Below are positions 1 through 7,965 of a DNA stretch of 27,974 nt, piece after piece. A program made the translations under genes and the position numbers. The stretch's first letter is position 1, and the number at the start of each line of letters is the position of its first letter. Source of the stretch: an uncultured Rhizobiaceae group bacterium (lineage in GTDB: Bacteria; Pseudomonadota; Alphaproteobacteria; Rhizobiales; Rhizobiaceae); assembly GCA_937944075.1 (NCBI GenBank), contig CALDZZ010000183.1:1-27974 (forward strand). Direction: 5' to 3'. The notes beneath the pieces are model-generated. The model was not told where the DNA came from. It saw only the letters and a list, made by a program, of their open reading frames with translations, and searched no databases.

Positions 1-762
1 CGGCGGCTTTTCGCGATTGTTCAAGGGCAGGAAGTCAATGAAGCGGCGTAGTGCTGACAGGGCTTCTACATCGTTGTCAAAAGCATCGTCTGCGACAGAA
101 GATTTGGATGTATGCGTTTTTGCGCCACCCAGTTCTTCTGCGGTGACGATTTCATTGGTTACGGTTTTTACAACATCAGGGCCTGTAACGAACATGTAGG
201 ATGAATCGCGCACCATGAAGATGAAGTCCGTAATGGCAGGGGAATAAACCGCGCCACCCGCACAAGGCCCCATTATCATGGAGATCTGTGGCACAACACC
301 ACTTGCAAGAGTGTTCATCTGGAAGATATCCGCATAACCACCAAGGGATGCAACACCTTCCTGAATGCGTGCGCCACCAGAATCGTTCAGCCCTATTATC
401 GGTGCGCCATTCTTCATGGCCATTTCCATGATCTTGATGATTTTCTTGGCATTGGTTTCTGAAAGCGACCCGCCAAAGACTGTGAAGTCCTGACTGTAGA
501 CATAAATCACTCGCCCATTGACTGTACCCCAGCCGGTAATCACACCATCACCGGAAAACTTTGTTTCTTCCATGCCGAATTCTGTACAGCGATGGGCAAC
601 AAACATGTCGTATTCTTCAAAGGAGCCTTCATCAAGCAGAATTTCGATGCGCTCGCGGGCGGTGAGTTTGCCCTTGGCGTGCTGGCTGTCTATGCGCTTT
701 TGTCCGCCACCCAGTCTTGCCTGCTCTCGGCGGTTTTCCAGTTCTTGCAATACGTCAGTCAT
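1..762 (-). CDS. pccB: Propionyl-CoA carboxylase beta subunit (carboxyltransferase), 3' part beyond window
   Basis: This is the carboxyltransferase subunit that moves CO2 from biotin to propionyl-CoA, giving methylmalonyl-CoA; it works with a biotinylated alpha subunit not seen here. The reading frame is open from the ATG at 762 to the window edge, giving 254 of roughly 510 residues. Visible family motifs are NDSGGARIQEG (residues 126-136), GPCAGGAVYSPA (165-176), VTGPDVVKT (192-200) and ELGGAKTH (210-217). These match PccB better than the acetyl-CoA or methylcrotonyl-CoA carboxylase beta chains. The start has a purine-rich site (GAAAGGGAAAG) and lies 20 bases after the enoyl-CoA hydratase stop, so it looks like the distal gene of the valine operon. 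That position makes sense, because valine breakdown ends in propionyl-CoA. The identity rests on remembered family motifs; the C-terminal half is unseen. Confidence 0.92.
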   Translation of the reverse strand, partial: MTDVLQELENRREQARLGGGQKRIDSQHAKGKLTARERIEILLDEGSFEEYDMFVAHRCTEFGMEETKFSGDGVITGWGTVNGRVIYVYSQDFTVFGGSLSETNAKKIIKIMEMAMKNGAPIIGLNDSGGARIQEGVASLGGYADIFQMNTLASGVVPQISMIMGPCAGGAVYSPAITDFIFMVRDSSYMFVTGPDVVKTVTNEIVTAEELGGAKTHTSKSSVADDAFDNDVEALSALRRFIDFLPLNNREKPP

Positions 763-782
763 GTCTTTCCCTTTCGGCGGGA

Positions 783-1553
783 CTATTTGTTTTTAAAGTC
801 AGGCTTACGTTTCTCCGAGAATGCAGCCATGCCTTCGGTTTGGTCTTGTGTTGCAAAGAGTGAGTAGAACGTGCGGCGTTCGAAACGTAATCCTTCAGTG
901 AGGGTTGTTTCAAAGGCACGGTTTACTTGCTCCTTGGCGATGTAAACGGACGGGGTTGAATAGCCGGCAATTTCTGTTGCCGTTTTCATGGTCTCGGCCA
1001 TTAAATCATCAGCAGGGATAATGCGGGCAACAAGGCCTGAACGTTCGGCTTCTTCCGCGTCCATCATGCGGCCTGTCAAAATCAGATCCATGGCCTTTGC
1101 CTTGCCGACTGCTCTGGTCAGGCGTTGTGAGCCACCCCAACCGGGGGTAACGCCGAGTTTGATTTCCGGTTGGCCAAACTTTGCCTTGTCGGAAGCAAAA
1201 ATCATGTCGCACATCATGGCCAGTTCGCACCCGCCACCCAGGGCAAATCCGTTAACCGCTGCAATGATGGGTGTTCGTGTGTTTGCAAAACTTTCCCACT
1301 GCGATTGCTTGTCTGCAAGGAACATGTCCATGTAGGATTTCTCCTGCATTTCCTTGATGTCTGCGCCTGCAATAAATGCCTTGCCTTCACCAGTGATAAC
1401 GATGCAACCGATGTTTTCGTCTTCATCAAAGGCTTTGGTTTTTGAAATAATGCCATCCATTACGGCAGCATTTACCGCATTCAACGCTTCAGGGCGATTG
1501 ATGGTGATAAGGCCGACATTGCCATGTTTTTCAGATAATACGACGTCGCTCAT
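783..1553 (-). CDS. Enoyl-CoA hydratase (crotonase family)
   Basis: This 256-residue crotonase-fold protein probably hydrates methacrylyl-CoA (from isobutyryl-CoA) and other short enoyl-CoAs to 3-hydroxyacyl-CoAs. The oxyanion-hole segment AGADIKEM is at residues 62-69. Both catalytic glutamates of true hydratases appear present: E110 in GGGCELAMMCD and E130 in FGQPEIKLG, with the 20-residue spacing of the mitochondrial enzyme. It ends in a typical C-terminal FSEKRKPDFKNK. Start: ATG at 1553 with GAGGCTGATC just upstream, two bases after the mmsB stop, so translation is probably coupled. In the operon it sits between mmsB and pccB and supplies the hydratase step otherwise missing from the valine pathway. 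Substrate assignment is an inference from context; the hydratase assignment is firm. Confidence 0.92.
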   Translation of the reverse strand: MSDVVLSEKHGNVGLITINRPEALNAVNAAVMDGIISKTKAFDEDENIGCIVITGEGKAFIAGADIKEMQEKSYMDMFLADKQSQWESFANTRTPIIAAVNGFALGGGCELAMMCDMIFASDKAKFGQPEIKLGVTPGWGGSQRLTRAVGKAKAMDLILTGRMMDAEEAERSGLVARIIPADDLMAETMKTATEIAGYSTPSVYIAKEQVNRAFETTLTEGLRFERRTFYSLFATQDQTEGMAAFSEKRKPDFKNK

Positions 1554-1555
1554 GA

Positions 1556-2443
1556 TCAGCCTCTTTCCAAACGTTCAAGCCATGTAATGATACCGGAGAA
1601 ATCAAGGTCTTCGCCGCTTTGTGCTGCAAACTCCTTATAGAGTTCCAGTGCGCGTGCGCCCATGGGTGTTGCCTGTCCGCTTTGTTCTGCGGCCACTTGT
1701 GCAAGGCCTGCGTCTTTTATCATCAGCGATGATGCAAAGCCCGGCTTGTAATCATTATCAGCAGGTGTGGTTGGTCCCACACCTGGTACCGGACAATAGG
1801 TGTTAATCGACCAACAGGAACCGGATGAAGTTGACATAACATCATACAAGGCCTGTGGTTCAAGGCCCAGTTTTTTGCCAAGGGAAAATGCTTCACCAAC
1901 ACCGATCATGGTAGTGGCCAGAAGCATGTTGTTACAGATTTTGGCTGCCTGTCCGGCGCTGCCTTCACCACAGCGCACCTGTTTGGCGCCCATGATATCA
2001 AGATAGGGTGCAGCTTTCTTGCAATCTGAATCCGAGCCGCCAATCATGAAGGTCAGCGTGCCTGCCTGTGCGCCGCCAATGCCACCGGAAACCGGTGCAT
2101 CTATCGAGCCAAGGCCTGCGGCCTTTGCAGAGGCGTGAAACTGTTTTGCGCTTTCAACATCAACGGTGGAACAATCTATCAGCAATGCCCCTTTCGGTGT
2201 TACCGGCAGAACTTCAGCCAAAACCGAAAGCAGTATTTCGCCATTTGGCAACATGGTAACAAGAATTTCTGCTTCACTTGCAGCATCGGTTGCCGTGGCG
2301 CAGGTGATGATGCCGACTTCCTTTGCATTCTGGAGAATGTCGGCAGAAGCATCATACCCCAAAACCTCATGCCCTGCCTTAACCAGATTGCTTGCCATGG
2401 GAAGCCCCATGTTGCCCAGTCCAATAAATCCGATTGTTGCCAT
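1556..2443 (-). CDS. mmsB: 3-hydroxyisobutyrate dehydrogenase
   Basis: It oxidises 3-hydroxyisobutyrate to methylmalonate semialdehyde with NAD+, the step between the CoA hydrolase and MmsA. The 295-residue protein starts with the Rossmann motif GFIGLGNMGLPMA (residues 5-17). The beta-hydroxyacid dehydrogenase signature DAPVSGGIGGAQAGTL spans 115-130, and the catalytic lysine is K168 in GQAAKICNNM. The segment GSCWSINTYCPVPG (near 208-221) is typical of the 3-hydroxyisobutyrate branch rather than tartronate semialdehyde reductases. Start: ATG at 2443 with a strong GAGGAG site formed by the last codons of the preceding hydrolase gene, only six bases after its stop. It belongs to the valine operon. 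Confidence 0.93.
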   Translation of the reverse strand: MATIGFIGLGNMGLPMASNLVKAGHEVLGYDASADILQNAKEVGIITCATATDAASEAEILVTMLPNGEILLSVLAEVLPVTPKGALLIDCSTVDVESAKQFHASAKAAGLGSIDAPVSGGIGGAQAGTLTFMIGGSDSDCKKAAPYLDIMGAKQVRCGEGSAGQAAKICNNMLLATTMIGVGEAFSLGKKLGLEPQALYDVMSTSSGSCWSINTYCPVPGVGPTTPADNDYKPGFASSLMIKDAGLAQVAAEQSGQATPMGARALELYKEFAAQSGEDLDFSGIITWLERLERG

Positions 2444-2449
2444 TATCCG

Positions 2450-3493
2450 TTACTCCTCAAACGTAAGCTCTTGTGACCCAAGTGATGATAGCATCAAACT
2501 GATTTTTGCCTGAGTCAATTCTTCCAAGGTAGCAGGTTGCCAGTTTGGGCTTCTGTCCTTGTCAATAATTTGCGCGCGAATGCCTTCCAGAAAATTGCCA
2601 TGCTCCATCGAGCGATGGGTGAAGCGGTATTCCAGTTTCAAGACATCTTCGATGCCCGCCATTTCGCGTGCCTGTCTTACAAGCTCCACACTGCAGGCAA
2701 CTGATAGAGGGCTGTTGCGGCGCATGAGTTTGGCGGCGTTCAACTCCCAGTCATCGCCATCTGCTTCCAGAGACTGGACTATTTCCACGGCACTGTCTTT
2801 TGAGAAATGGGCGTTGATGGTTTTTTGATTGATTTCCAGTTCGCCGGGGACAGGTTCACGGGAATAATTTTTGATGACTTCAGCATCCCCGGTTGATTCA
2901 ATTTCTGAAACCAGGGTTTGCAATTCTTCATCTGGTACATAGTGGTCGGCAATGCCAGAATAGATGCAATCAGAAGCTTTTAGTCTTGCGCCTGTACTGC
3001 CTAAATATTCGCCGATTGAACCTTGTGCGCGTGACAGAAAATAATTGCCGCCTACGTCAGGCACCAGCCCGATGCCACATTCAGGCATGGCAAACATTGT
3101 GTTTTCAGTGACGATACGGTGCGAGCCGTGTGCTGATATGCCAACCCCGCCACCCATGACGATACCGTCCATGATGGCTACATAGGGCTTTGGATAATTC
3201 TTGATTTTTGCATTGATGCGATATTCATCTGCCCAGAACTTTTGCCCGTAGGCAAAGTCGCCTGCCATGCCGGTTTTATAAAGATCGGCAATATCGCCGC
3301 CTGCACAAAAGCTTTTTGAGCCTTCTGCGTCTATGATGACGACTGAAACACTATCGTCGTTTTTCCATTTATCCAGCGCTTCGCCAATGCCCATGCACAT
3401 TTCATAGGTCATGGCGTTGAGCGCTTGTGGGCGGGTTAGCGTTATGCGTCCAGCCCTGCCTGATTTGCGAATGTGGATGTCGTCAGTTTTCAT
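2450..3493 (-). CDS. 3-hydroxyisobutyryl-CoA hydrolase
   Basis: A crotonase-fold thioesterase of 347 residues that frees 3-hydroxyisobutyrate from its CoA ester, a step specific to valine breakdown. AGGDI (residues 64-68) and GIVMGGGVG (110-118) form the CoA and oxyanion region. PECGIGLVPDVGG (137-149) contains E138 and D146, with the spacing of the catalytic Glu/Asp pair of human HIBCH. The length exceeds simple hydratases (about 260) because of the C-terminal HIBCH extension. I chose the ATG at 3493. An upstream TTG at 3505 overlaps the acyl-CoA dehydrogenase stop codon and would add four residues, so it cannot be excluded. It sits between the dehydrogenase and mmsB in the same operon. Confidence 0.92.
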   Translation of the reverse strand: MKTDDIHIRKSGRAGRITLTRPQALNAMTYEMCMGIGEALDKWKNDDSVSVVIIDAEGSKSFCAGGDIADLYKTGMAGDFAYGQKFWADEYRINAKIKNYPKPYVAIMDGIVMGGGVGISAHGSHRIVTENTMFAMPECGIGLVPDVGGNYFLSRAQGSIGEYLGSTGARLKASDCIYSGIADHYVPDEELQTLVSEIESTGDAEVIKNYSREPVPGELEINQKTINAHFSKDSAVEIVQSLEADGDDWELNAAKLMRRNSPLSVACSVELVRQAREMAGIEDVLKLEYRFTHRSMEHGNFLEGIRAQIIDKDRSPNWQPATLEELTQAKISLMLSSLGSQELTFEE

Positions 3494-3501
3494 GACCCGC
3501 T

Positions 3502-4644
3502 TCAAGCCTCTTTCAGCATGTCGCGTGAGATAATCATTCGCATGATTTCATTGGTGCCTTCGAGGATTTGGTGAACGCGTAGGTCACGAACGACTTTTTC
3601 AATGCCGTAGTCGGAAAGGTAACCGTAGCCACCGTGAAGTTGCAGTGCATCATTGGCGACACGGAATGAGAGGTCTGTCACAAGGCGTTTTGCCATGGCG
3701 CAATGACGTGTTGCATCGGGTGCCTTCTGGTCCAGTTTCCATGCAGCCTGACGCAGGAAAATACGAGCGGCCTGAAGTTCAGTTTCCATGTCTGCAATTC
3801 GGAACTGCAGCGCCTGAAATTCTGCAATCGGCTTGCCAAAGGCCTTGCGCTCTTTCATGTAGGTGAGCGTTTTATCAAGGGCAAATTGCGCAGCTCCCAG
3901 AGCGGAAGCGGCAATGTTCAGCCGGCCACCATCAAGGCCTGACATGGCATATTTAAACCCTGCGCCTTCTTCGCCGATGAGTTGATCAGCGGGAATCTTG
4001 CAGTCATCAAACAAAACTTGTGCAGTGGGTTGGGCGCGCCAGCCCATTTTCTTTTCATTGGCGCCAAAGGAAAGGCCTTCGGTCGGATTTTCAACCAGAA
4101 CTGCAGAGACGCCTTTTGGGCCATCTTGTCCGGTTCTTACCATGGCAAGATAAAGCTCAGAGGTTTCTCCTCCTGAAATGAAAGTCTTGCCGCCGTTTAT
4201 TTTCCAGCCGTTGCCTTCTTTTTCTGCCTTGGTTTTAAGGGCCGCAGCATCTGATCCGGAGCCTGGCTCGGTCAGACAATAAGAACAGTATTTTTCCAGT
4301 GTCATCATTTCCGGCAACCACTTTTGACGTTGTTCCTCGGTACCATAGGAATCTATCATCCATGCGGTCATGTTGTGGATTGAAATGAAGGAACCAATCG
4401 AGGGGCAGGCATAGGCAAGCGCCTCGAAGATCAGGGTTGCATCAAGTCGGGAGAGATTGGAGCCGCCAACATCTTCACGCACATAAATTCCTGCCATGCC
4501 CAGTTCGCCTGCAGCACGCAGCACATCTTTGGGGAAAGAGCCTTTTTCGTCCCATTCAAGCGCATAAGGTGCAATGGCTTCCTGCCCGAAACCAAAGGCC
4601 ATGTCATATATGGCGGCTTGTTCTTCTGTCAGGTCGAAATTCAT
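3502..4644 (-). CDS. Acyl-CoA dehydrogenase, probably isobutyryl-CoA dehydrogenase
   Basis: A 380-residue FAD-dependent acyl-CoA dehydrogenase, likely converting isobutyryl-CoA to methacrylyl-CoA. Motifs in order: CLTEPGSGSD (residues 123-132, FAD/substrate signature), DGGRLNIAA (238-246), HGGYGYLSDYGIEKVVRD (337-354) and QILEGTNEIMR (359-369), where E362 is the expected catalytic base. The N-terminus MNFDLTEEQ is the usual start for this branch. The ATG at 4644 has a GAGG site (ACGAGGCAATC); a longer frame from a GTG at 4677 would begin in the loop of a strong hairpin and is unlikely. The operon position between mmsA and the hydroxyisobutyryl-CoA hydrolase supports isobutyryl-CoA as substrate, although short branched acyl-CoA dehydrogenases look alike. 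Confidence 0.9.
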   Translation of the reverse strand: MNFDLTEEQAAIYDMAFGFGQEAIAPYALEWDEKGSFPKDVLRAAGELGMAGIYVREDVGGSNLSRLDATLIFEALAYACPSIGSFISIHNMTAWMIDSYGTEEQRQKWLPEMMTLEKYCSYCLTEPGSGSDAAALKTKAEKEGNGWKINGGKTFISGGETSELYLAMVRTGQDGPKGVSAVLVENPTEGLSFGANEKKMGWRAQPTAQVLFDDCKIPADQLIGEEGAGFKYAMSGLDGGRLNIAASALGAAQFALDKTLTYMKERKAFGKPIAEFQALQFRIADMETELQAARIFLRQAAWKLDQKAPDATRHCAMAKRLVTDLSFRVANDALQLHGGYGYLSDYGIEKVVRDLRVHQILEGTNEIMRMIISRDMLKEA

Positions 4645-4664
4645 GATTGCCTCGTTTTGGTAGT

Positions 4665-4694
4665 TCCTCTCCTGCACACATGCGCAGGAGAGGA
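4665..4694 (-). other. Strong intercistronic hairpin in the valine operon
   Basis: An 11-bp perfect inverted repeat (TCCTCTCCTGC, 4665-4675, and its complement at 4684-4694) with an 8-base loop lies between the mmsA stop and the dehydrogenase start. In the transcribed minus strand it begins eight bases after the mmsA stop codon. No U-run follows, so it does not look like an intrinsic terminator. By analogy with other intercistronic stem-loops it may stop 3' exonucleases or mark a processing site, which would set the ratio of mmsA to the downstream genes. The structure is read directly from sequence; the role is inferred. Confidence 0.75.
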
Positions 4695-4701
4695 CGTGTT
4701 T

Positions 4702-6201
4702 CTAGTTCATCGTTGGAATGCTGAATTCGGCGCCTTCCTTGATGCCGGATGGCCAGCGCGACGTGATGGTTTTTGTTCTTGTGTAGAACTTGAACGCGTC
4801 AGGTCCGTGTTGGTTCAAATCACCAAAGCCTGAACGCTTCCAGCCGCCGAAGGTGTAATAGGCAAGCGGCACCGGAATAGGCACGTTGATACCAACCATT
4901 CCGATGTTGATGCGGGATGCAAAGTCGCGTGCGGTATCGCCATCACGGGTGAAAATTGCGACGCCGTTGCCGTATTCATGAGACATGGCAAGGTCTATGC
5001 CTTCTTCGTAATCCTGTGCGCGTACCACTGATAGAACAGGGCCGAAAATCTCTTCCTTGTAGATGGACATGTCCTTGGTGACGTTGTCGAACAGGCAACC
5101 ACCGATGAAGTAGCCGTCTTCATAACCCTGCATCTTGAAATCGCGACCATCAACAGCAAGGGTTGCGCCTTCCTTTACGCCGGCATCAATATAGCCCTTG
5201 ACGCGGGCATGTGCTTCCTTGGTCACGAGAGGCCCGAAGTCGGCATCATCACCTGCGGTGTAAGGTGCGATTTTCAGGTTTTCGACACGCGGTGTCAGTT
5301 TTTCCATGAGGCGGTCAGCCGTTTCTTCGCCAACCGGAACGGCAACCGAGATTGCCATGCAGCGTTCGCCTGCTGCGCCGTAGCCAGCGCCGATAAGCGC
5401 ATCAACGGCCTGATCCATGTCTGCATCCGGCATGATGATCATGTGGTTTTTTGCGCCACCAAAACACTGAACACGTTTGCCGTTTGCACAGCCTCTTGTG
5501 TAGACATATTCAGCAATTGGCGTTGAGCCAACAAAGCCCACTGCCATGACGTCTTGATGGTCGAGGATGCCGTCTACAGCTTCCTTGTCACCATGCACGA
5601 CTTGCAGAACCCCATCAGGAAGTCCGGCTTCGCTCATCAGTTCTGCAAGCATCACCGGAACGGATGGATCACGTTCGGAAGGTTTCAGGATAAAGGAATT
5701 GCCGCATGCAATGGCCGGGCAAAACTTCCACATCGGGATCATGGCCGGGAAGTTAAAGGGTGTAATGCCCGCGACCACGCCCAAGGGTTGTTTGACAGAG
5801 TGCATGTCGATGCCGGGGCCTGCACCTTCAGTGAACTCACCTTTGAGTAAATGTGGTGCGCCAATGCAGAATTCTGCTACTTCAAGGCCGCGCTGAACAT
5901 CGCCTTTTGCGTCTGGTACGGTTTTTCCATGTTCAGAGGAAAGCATTTCGGCTAGTTTTTGCATGTCACGGTTTAGCAGATCGACGAATTTCATCATCAC
6001 GCGAGCGCGTTTCTGCGGGTTGGTTGCACCCCATTCAATTTGTGCCTGTTTGGCGCTTTCGATGGCAGCGTTCAATTCGCCTGCATTAGCCAAAGGCACT
6101 TGAGCCTGGACTTCGCCAGTTGCAGGGTTGAACACGTCTGCCGTACGACCCGATGTTCCTTCGACGCGTGCGCCATTAATATAATGTGGGATGCTTCTCA
6201 C
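4702..6201 (-). CDS. mmsA: CoA-acylating methylmalonate-semialdehyde dehydrogenase
   Basis: It converts methylmalonate semialdehyde (and malonate semialdehyde) plus CoA and NAD+ to propionyl-CoA (or acetyl-CoA), the last oxidative step of valine degradation. At 499 residues it has the family's usual length. The aldehyde dehydrogenase motifs are ITPFNFPAMIPMW (146-158), FILKPSERDP (170-179), GFVGSTPIAEY (222-232) and the nucleophile C281 in AAGERCMA. Asparagine (N252 in GGAKNH) replaces the general-base glutamate of hydrolytic aldehyde dehydrogenases, as expected for the CoA-dependent class. The start is a GTG at 6201 with an excellent GAGGAG site seven bases upstream. It is the first gene of the minus-strand valine operon and is divergent from a LysR regulator. 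Confidence 0.95.
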   Translation of the reverse strand: MRSIPHYINGARVEGTSGRTADVFNPATGEVQAQVPLANAGELNAAIESAKQAQIEWGATNPQKRARVMMKFVDLLNRDMQKLAEMLSSEHGKTVPDAKGDVQRGLEVAEFCIGAPHLLKGEFTEGAGPGIDMHSVKQPLGVVAGITPFNFPAMIPMWKFCPAIACGNSFILKPSERDPSVPVMLAELMSEAGLPDGVLQVVHGDKEAVDGILDHQDVMAVGFVGSTPIAEYVYTRGCANGKRVQCFGGAKNHMIIMPDADMDQAVDALIGAGYGAAGERCMAISVAVPVGEETADRLMEKLTPRVENLKIAPYTAGDDADFGPLVTKEAHARVKGYIDAGVKEGATLAVDGRDFKMQGYEDGYFIGGCLFDNVTKDMSIYKEEIFGPVLSVVRAQDYEEGIDLAMSHEYGNGVAIFTRDGDTARDFASRINIGMVGINVPIPVPLAYYTFGGWKRSGFGDLNQHGPDAFKFYTRTKTITSRWPSGIKEGAEFSIPTMN

Positions 6202-6282
6202 TGGTTTTTCTCCTCAGAAAACATTTTTTTCGTTTTATATGTTTATTTTTACCCTATCCAGAGGCTATAAATCTATTTCGTT

Positions 6283-6296
6283 GTGCAATTATGCAC
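6283..6296. promoter_or_regulatory. Dyad in the mmsA/LysR divergent promoter region
   Basis: GTGCA-ATTA-TGCAC is a perfect 5-bp dyad with a 4-base centre, in the 131-base space between mmsA and the LysR gene. LysR regulators usually bind imperfect dyads in such divergent regions, so this is a candidate operator. It does not meet the strict T-N11-A rule. A TATAAA at 6266-6271 could be the -10 of the LysR gene, although I see no good -35; the dyad would then lie just downstream of the start point, fitting autorepression. Confidence 0.4.
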
Positions 6297-6332
6297 GACA
6301 CAAGATTCACTCTACACCATGATGAGGTGACT

Positions 6333-7214
6333 TTGAACTGGGATGATTATAGATATTTTCTTGCAGTAGCGCGCACCGGAAAACTGTCTTTGGCAGGGCA
6401 ACAATTGTCCGTTGATCATGCGACTGTTGGGCGCCGGGTAAAGGCGCTGGAAGAGTCGTTGAAGATCCATTTGTTCGACAGAAGTCCGCAAGGCTATTCG
6501 CTCACAGATGCGGGGCAAAGTCTCGTGACCATTGCTGAAGCGATGGAAACAGGCGCCATTGCTGCGCAAACGGAATTTGGTGGGGAGGCTGACAGTGTTT
6601 CCGGTGTGGTTCGGGTGGGTGCACCGGAAGGTATGGCCACCAGTATTCTGGCTGAATGTGCTGCTGAATTGTGTGAGCAGCATCCACGCCTTGAACTTCA
6701 GGTTATTGCGATGCCGCGCACATTTTCTCTTTCCAAGCGGGAGGCTGATTTGGCGATTGCCGTTTCTGCTCCCTCATCAGGGCGATTGAAATATCGCAAG
6801 ATTTCCGATTACACACTGCACCTTTATGGTACCAAGGAATATCTTGGCAATCAGCCCGAGATCAAGACTGTAACCGATTTGAAAAAGATACGTGGCATCG
6901 GCTATGTCCCTGATCTCATCTATGACAAGGAACTGGATTACATTCCGCTGCTTGGGCACGACATCAAGCCTTACCTGACCAGTACCAGCGTGCATGTGCA
7001 ACTTGAGGCAACCCTGGCCAATGCCGGGGTTTGTATTTTGCACGACTTTATTGCCAGGCAATATCCGCAATTGCAAAGAGTACTGCCGGAGGAAATCTCC
7101 TTTACGCGGACATTCTGGTACATCGTTCATGAAGACTATGCGAAACTGCAACGCATCAAGGTGGTTTCGGACAAGATTATAGAGCACATCCGTAAACGGT
7201 TGAAGCAGGTGTGA
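6333..7214 (+). CDS. LysR-type transcriptional regulator, likely regulator of the valine operon
   Basis: A 293-residue LysR-family regulator. The winged helix-turn-helix fills about residues 1-60: NWDDYRYFLAVARTGKLSLA is followed by the recognition segment VDHATVGRRVKALEE and LFDR. A periplasmic-binding-protein-like effector domain starts near residue 90 (GVVRVGAPEGMA). I chose the TTG at 6333 because it has a good GAGGTGA site and gives the family's usual N-terminus (x-NWDD). An ATG at 6291 would add 14 residues but has no ribosome site and falls inside the dyad. The gene is divergent from mmsA, the usual place for a local regulator, and is followed after one base by a permease gene. The effector is unknown; a valine-pathway intermediate is the natural guess. 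Confidence 0.85.
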   Translation: MNWDDYRYFLAVARTGKLSLAGQQLSVDHATVGRRVKALEESLKIHLFDRSPQGYSLTDAGQSLVTIAEAMETGAIAAQTEFGGEADSVSGVVRVGAPEGMATSILAECAAELCEQHPRLELQVIAMPRTFSLSKREADLAIAVSAPSSGRLKYRKISDYTLHLYGTKEYLGNQPEIKTVTDLKKIRGIGYVPDLIYDKELDYIPLLGHDIKPYLTSTSVHVQLEATLANAGVCILHDFIARQYPQLQRVLPEEISFTRTFWYIVHEDYAKLQRIKVVSDKIIEHIRKRLKQV

Positions 7215-7215
7215 C

Positions 7216-7965
7216 ATGGTTGATCTGATTGTTATCATATGCGCTGCATTTGGCGCTGGCGTCTTGAATACAATTGCCGGGGGAGGGACTTTTCTCACCT
7301 TTCCTGCGCTGGTTTTTATAGGTATTCCACCAGTTACTGCCAATGCAACAAGCGCGATTGCGGTTTTTCCCGGTTATCTGGCAGGCGCAGCTGGCTTTAA
7401 AAAAGAGCTTCAGGTTTTTGATCGCAAGCAGCTTGTTCGATTGAGCCTGATAACGCTTGCAGGCGGATTTGCTGGATCGCTACTCCTGTTGATTTCCTCC
7501 AATGAGGCTTTTTCCATTCTTGTCCCTTTTTTGCTTTTTGGTGCCACACTGACATTCTTGTTTGGTGATAAAATTAGACTTTGGGCAGAAAGTAAACGCA
7601 GGGCAGTAACACCTTTTGGTGCCTTGGATCTGTTTCTTGTAAGTGTTTACGGTGGGTATTTTAATGGCGGTCTTGGCATCATTCTGCTGGCCTTGTTTGC
7701 CTTGTGGGCGATGCAGGATATCCACGAAATGAACGGGTTGAAAAACGGACTATCCTTTGTCTTGTCAGCTATTTCTGTGGCGGTTTTTGCGATCGGTGGA
7801 TTAATTGAATGGCAATCTGCAATTGTGATGATGATTGCCGCAACCGTTGGGGGCTATGCAGGAGCGCCGATTGCGCGAGCGCTTCCAAGGCAGGCTGTCA
7901 GAATACTCATTGCCTTTGTAGGGTTTATGATGAGTGCAATTTTCTTCTGGCGGCTTATTGCCTAG
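7216..7965 (+). CDS. TauE/SafE (DUF81) family membrane permease
   Basis: A 249-residue, very hydrophobic protein with about seven or eight predicted membrane segments. The N-terminal repeat motif GAGVLNTIAGGGTFLTFPAL, followed by GIPPVTANATSAIAVFPGYLAG, is typical of the TauE/SafE/YfcA family, whose members are proposed to move sulfonates, sulfite or other organic anions. A second related repeat starts near residue 140 (GGYFNGGLGIILLALFAL). The ATG at 7216 is one base after the LysR stop, with AGGTG upstream, so the two genes are probably co-transcribed. The stop overlaps the convergent ispA stop in a shared CTAG. The family is clear; the substrate cannot be read from sequence, and the link to valine metabolism rests on position only. 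Confidence 0.88.
   Translation: MVDLIVIICAAFGAGVLNTIAGGGTFLTFPALVFIGIPPVTANATSAIAVFPGYLAGAAGFKKELQVFDRKQLVRLSLITLAGGFAGSLLLLISSNEAFSILVPFLLFGATLTFLFGDKIRLWAESKRRAVTPFGALDLFLVSVYGGYFNGGLGIILLALFALWAMQDIHEMNGLKNGLSFVLSAISVAVFAIGGLIEWQSAIVMMIAATVGGYAGAPIARALPRQAVRILIAFVGFMMSAIFFWRLIA

Noticed and set aside
4645..4677. Upstream GTG start for the acyl-CoA dehydrogenase
   Set aside because: It would start in the loop of the intercistronic hairpin and add a non-conserved extension; the ATG at 4644 has a good ribosome site and the family's usual start.
6777..7343. A 188-codon minus-strand frame across the LysR/permease junction
   Set aside because: Antisense to two well-supported genes, with no recognisable motif.
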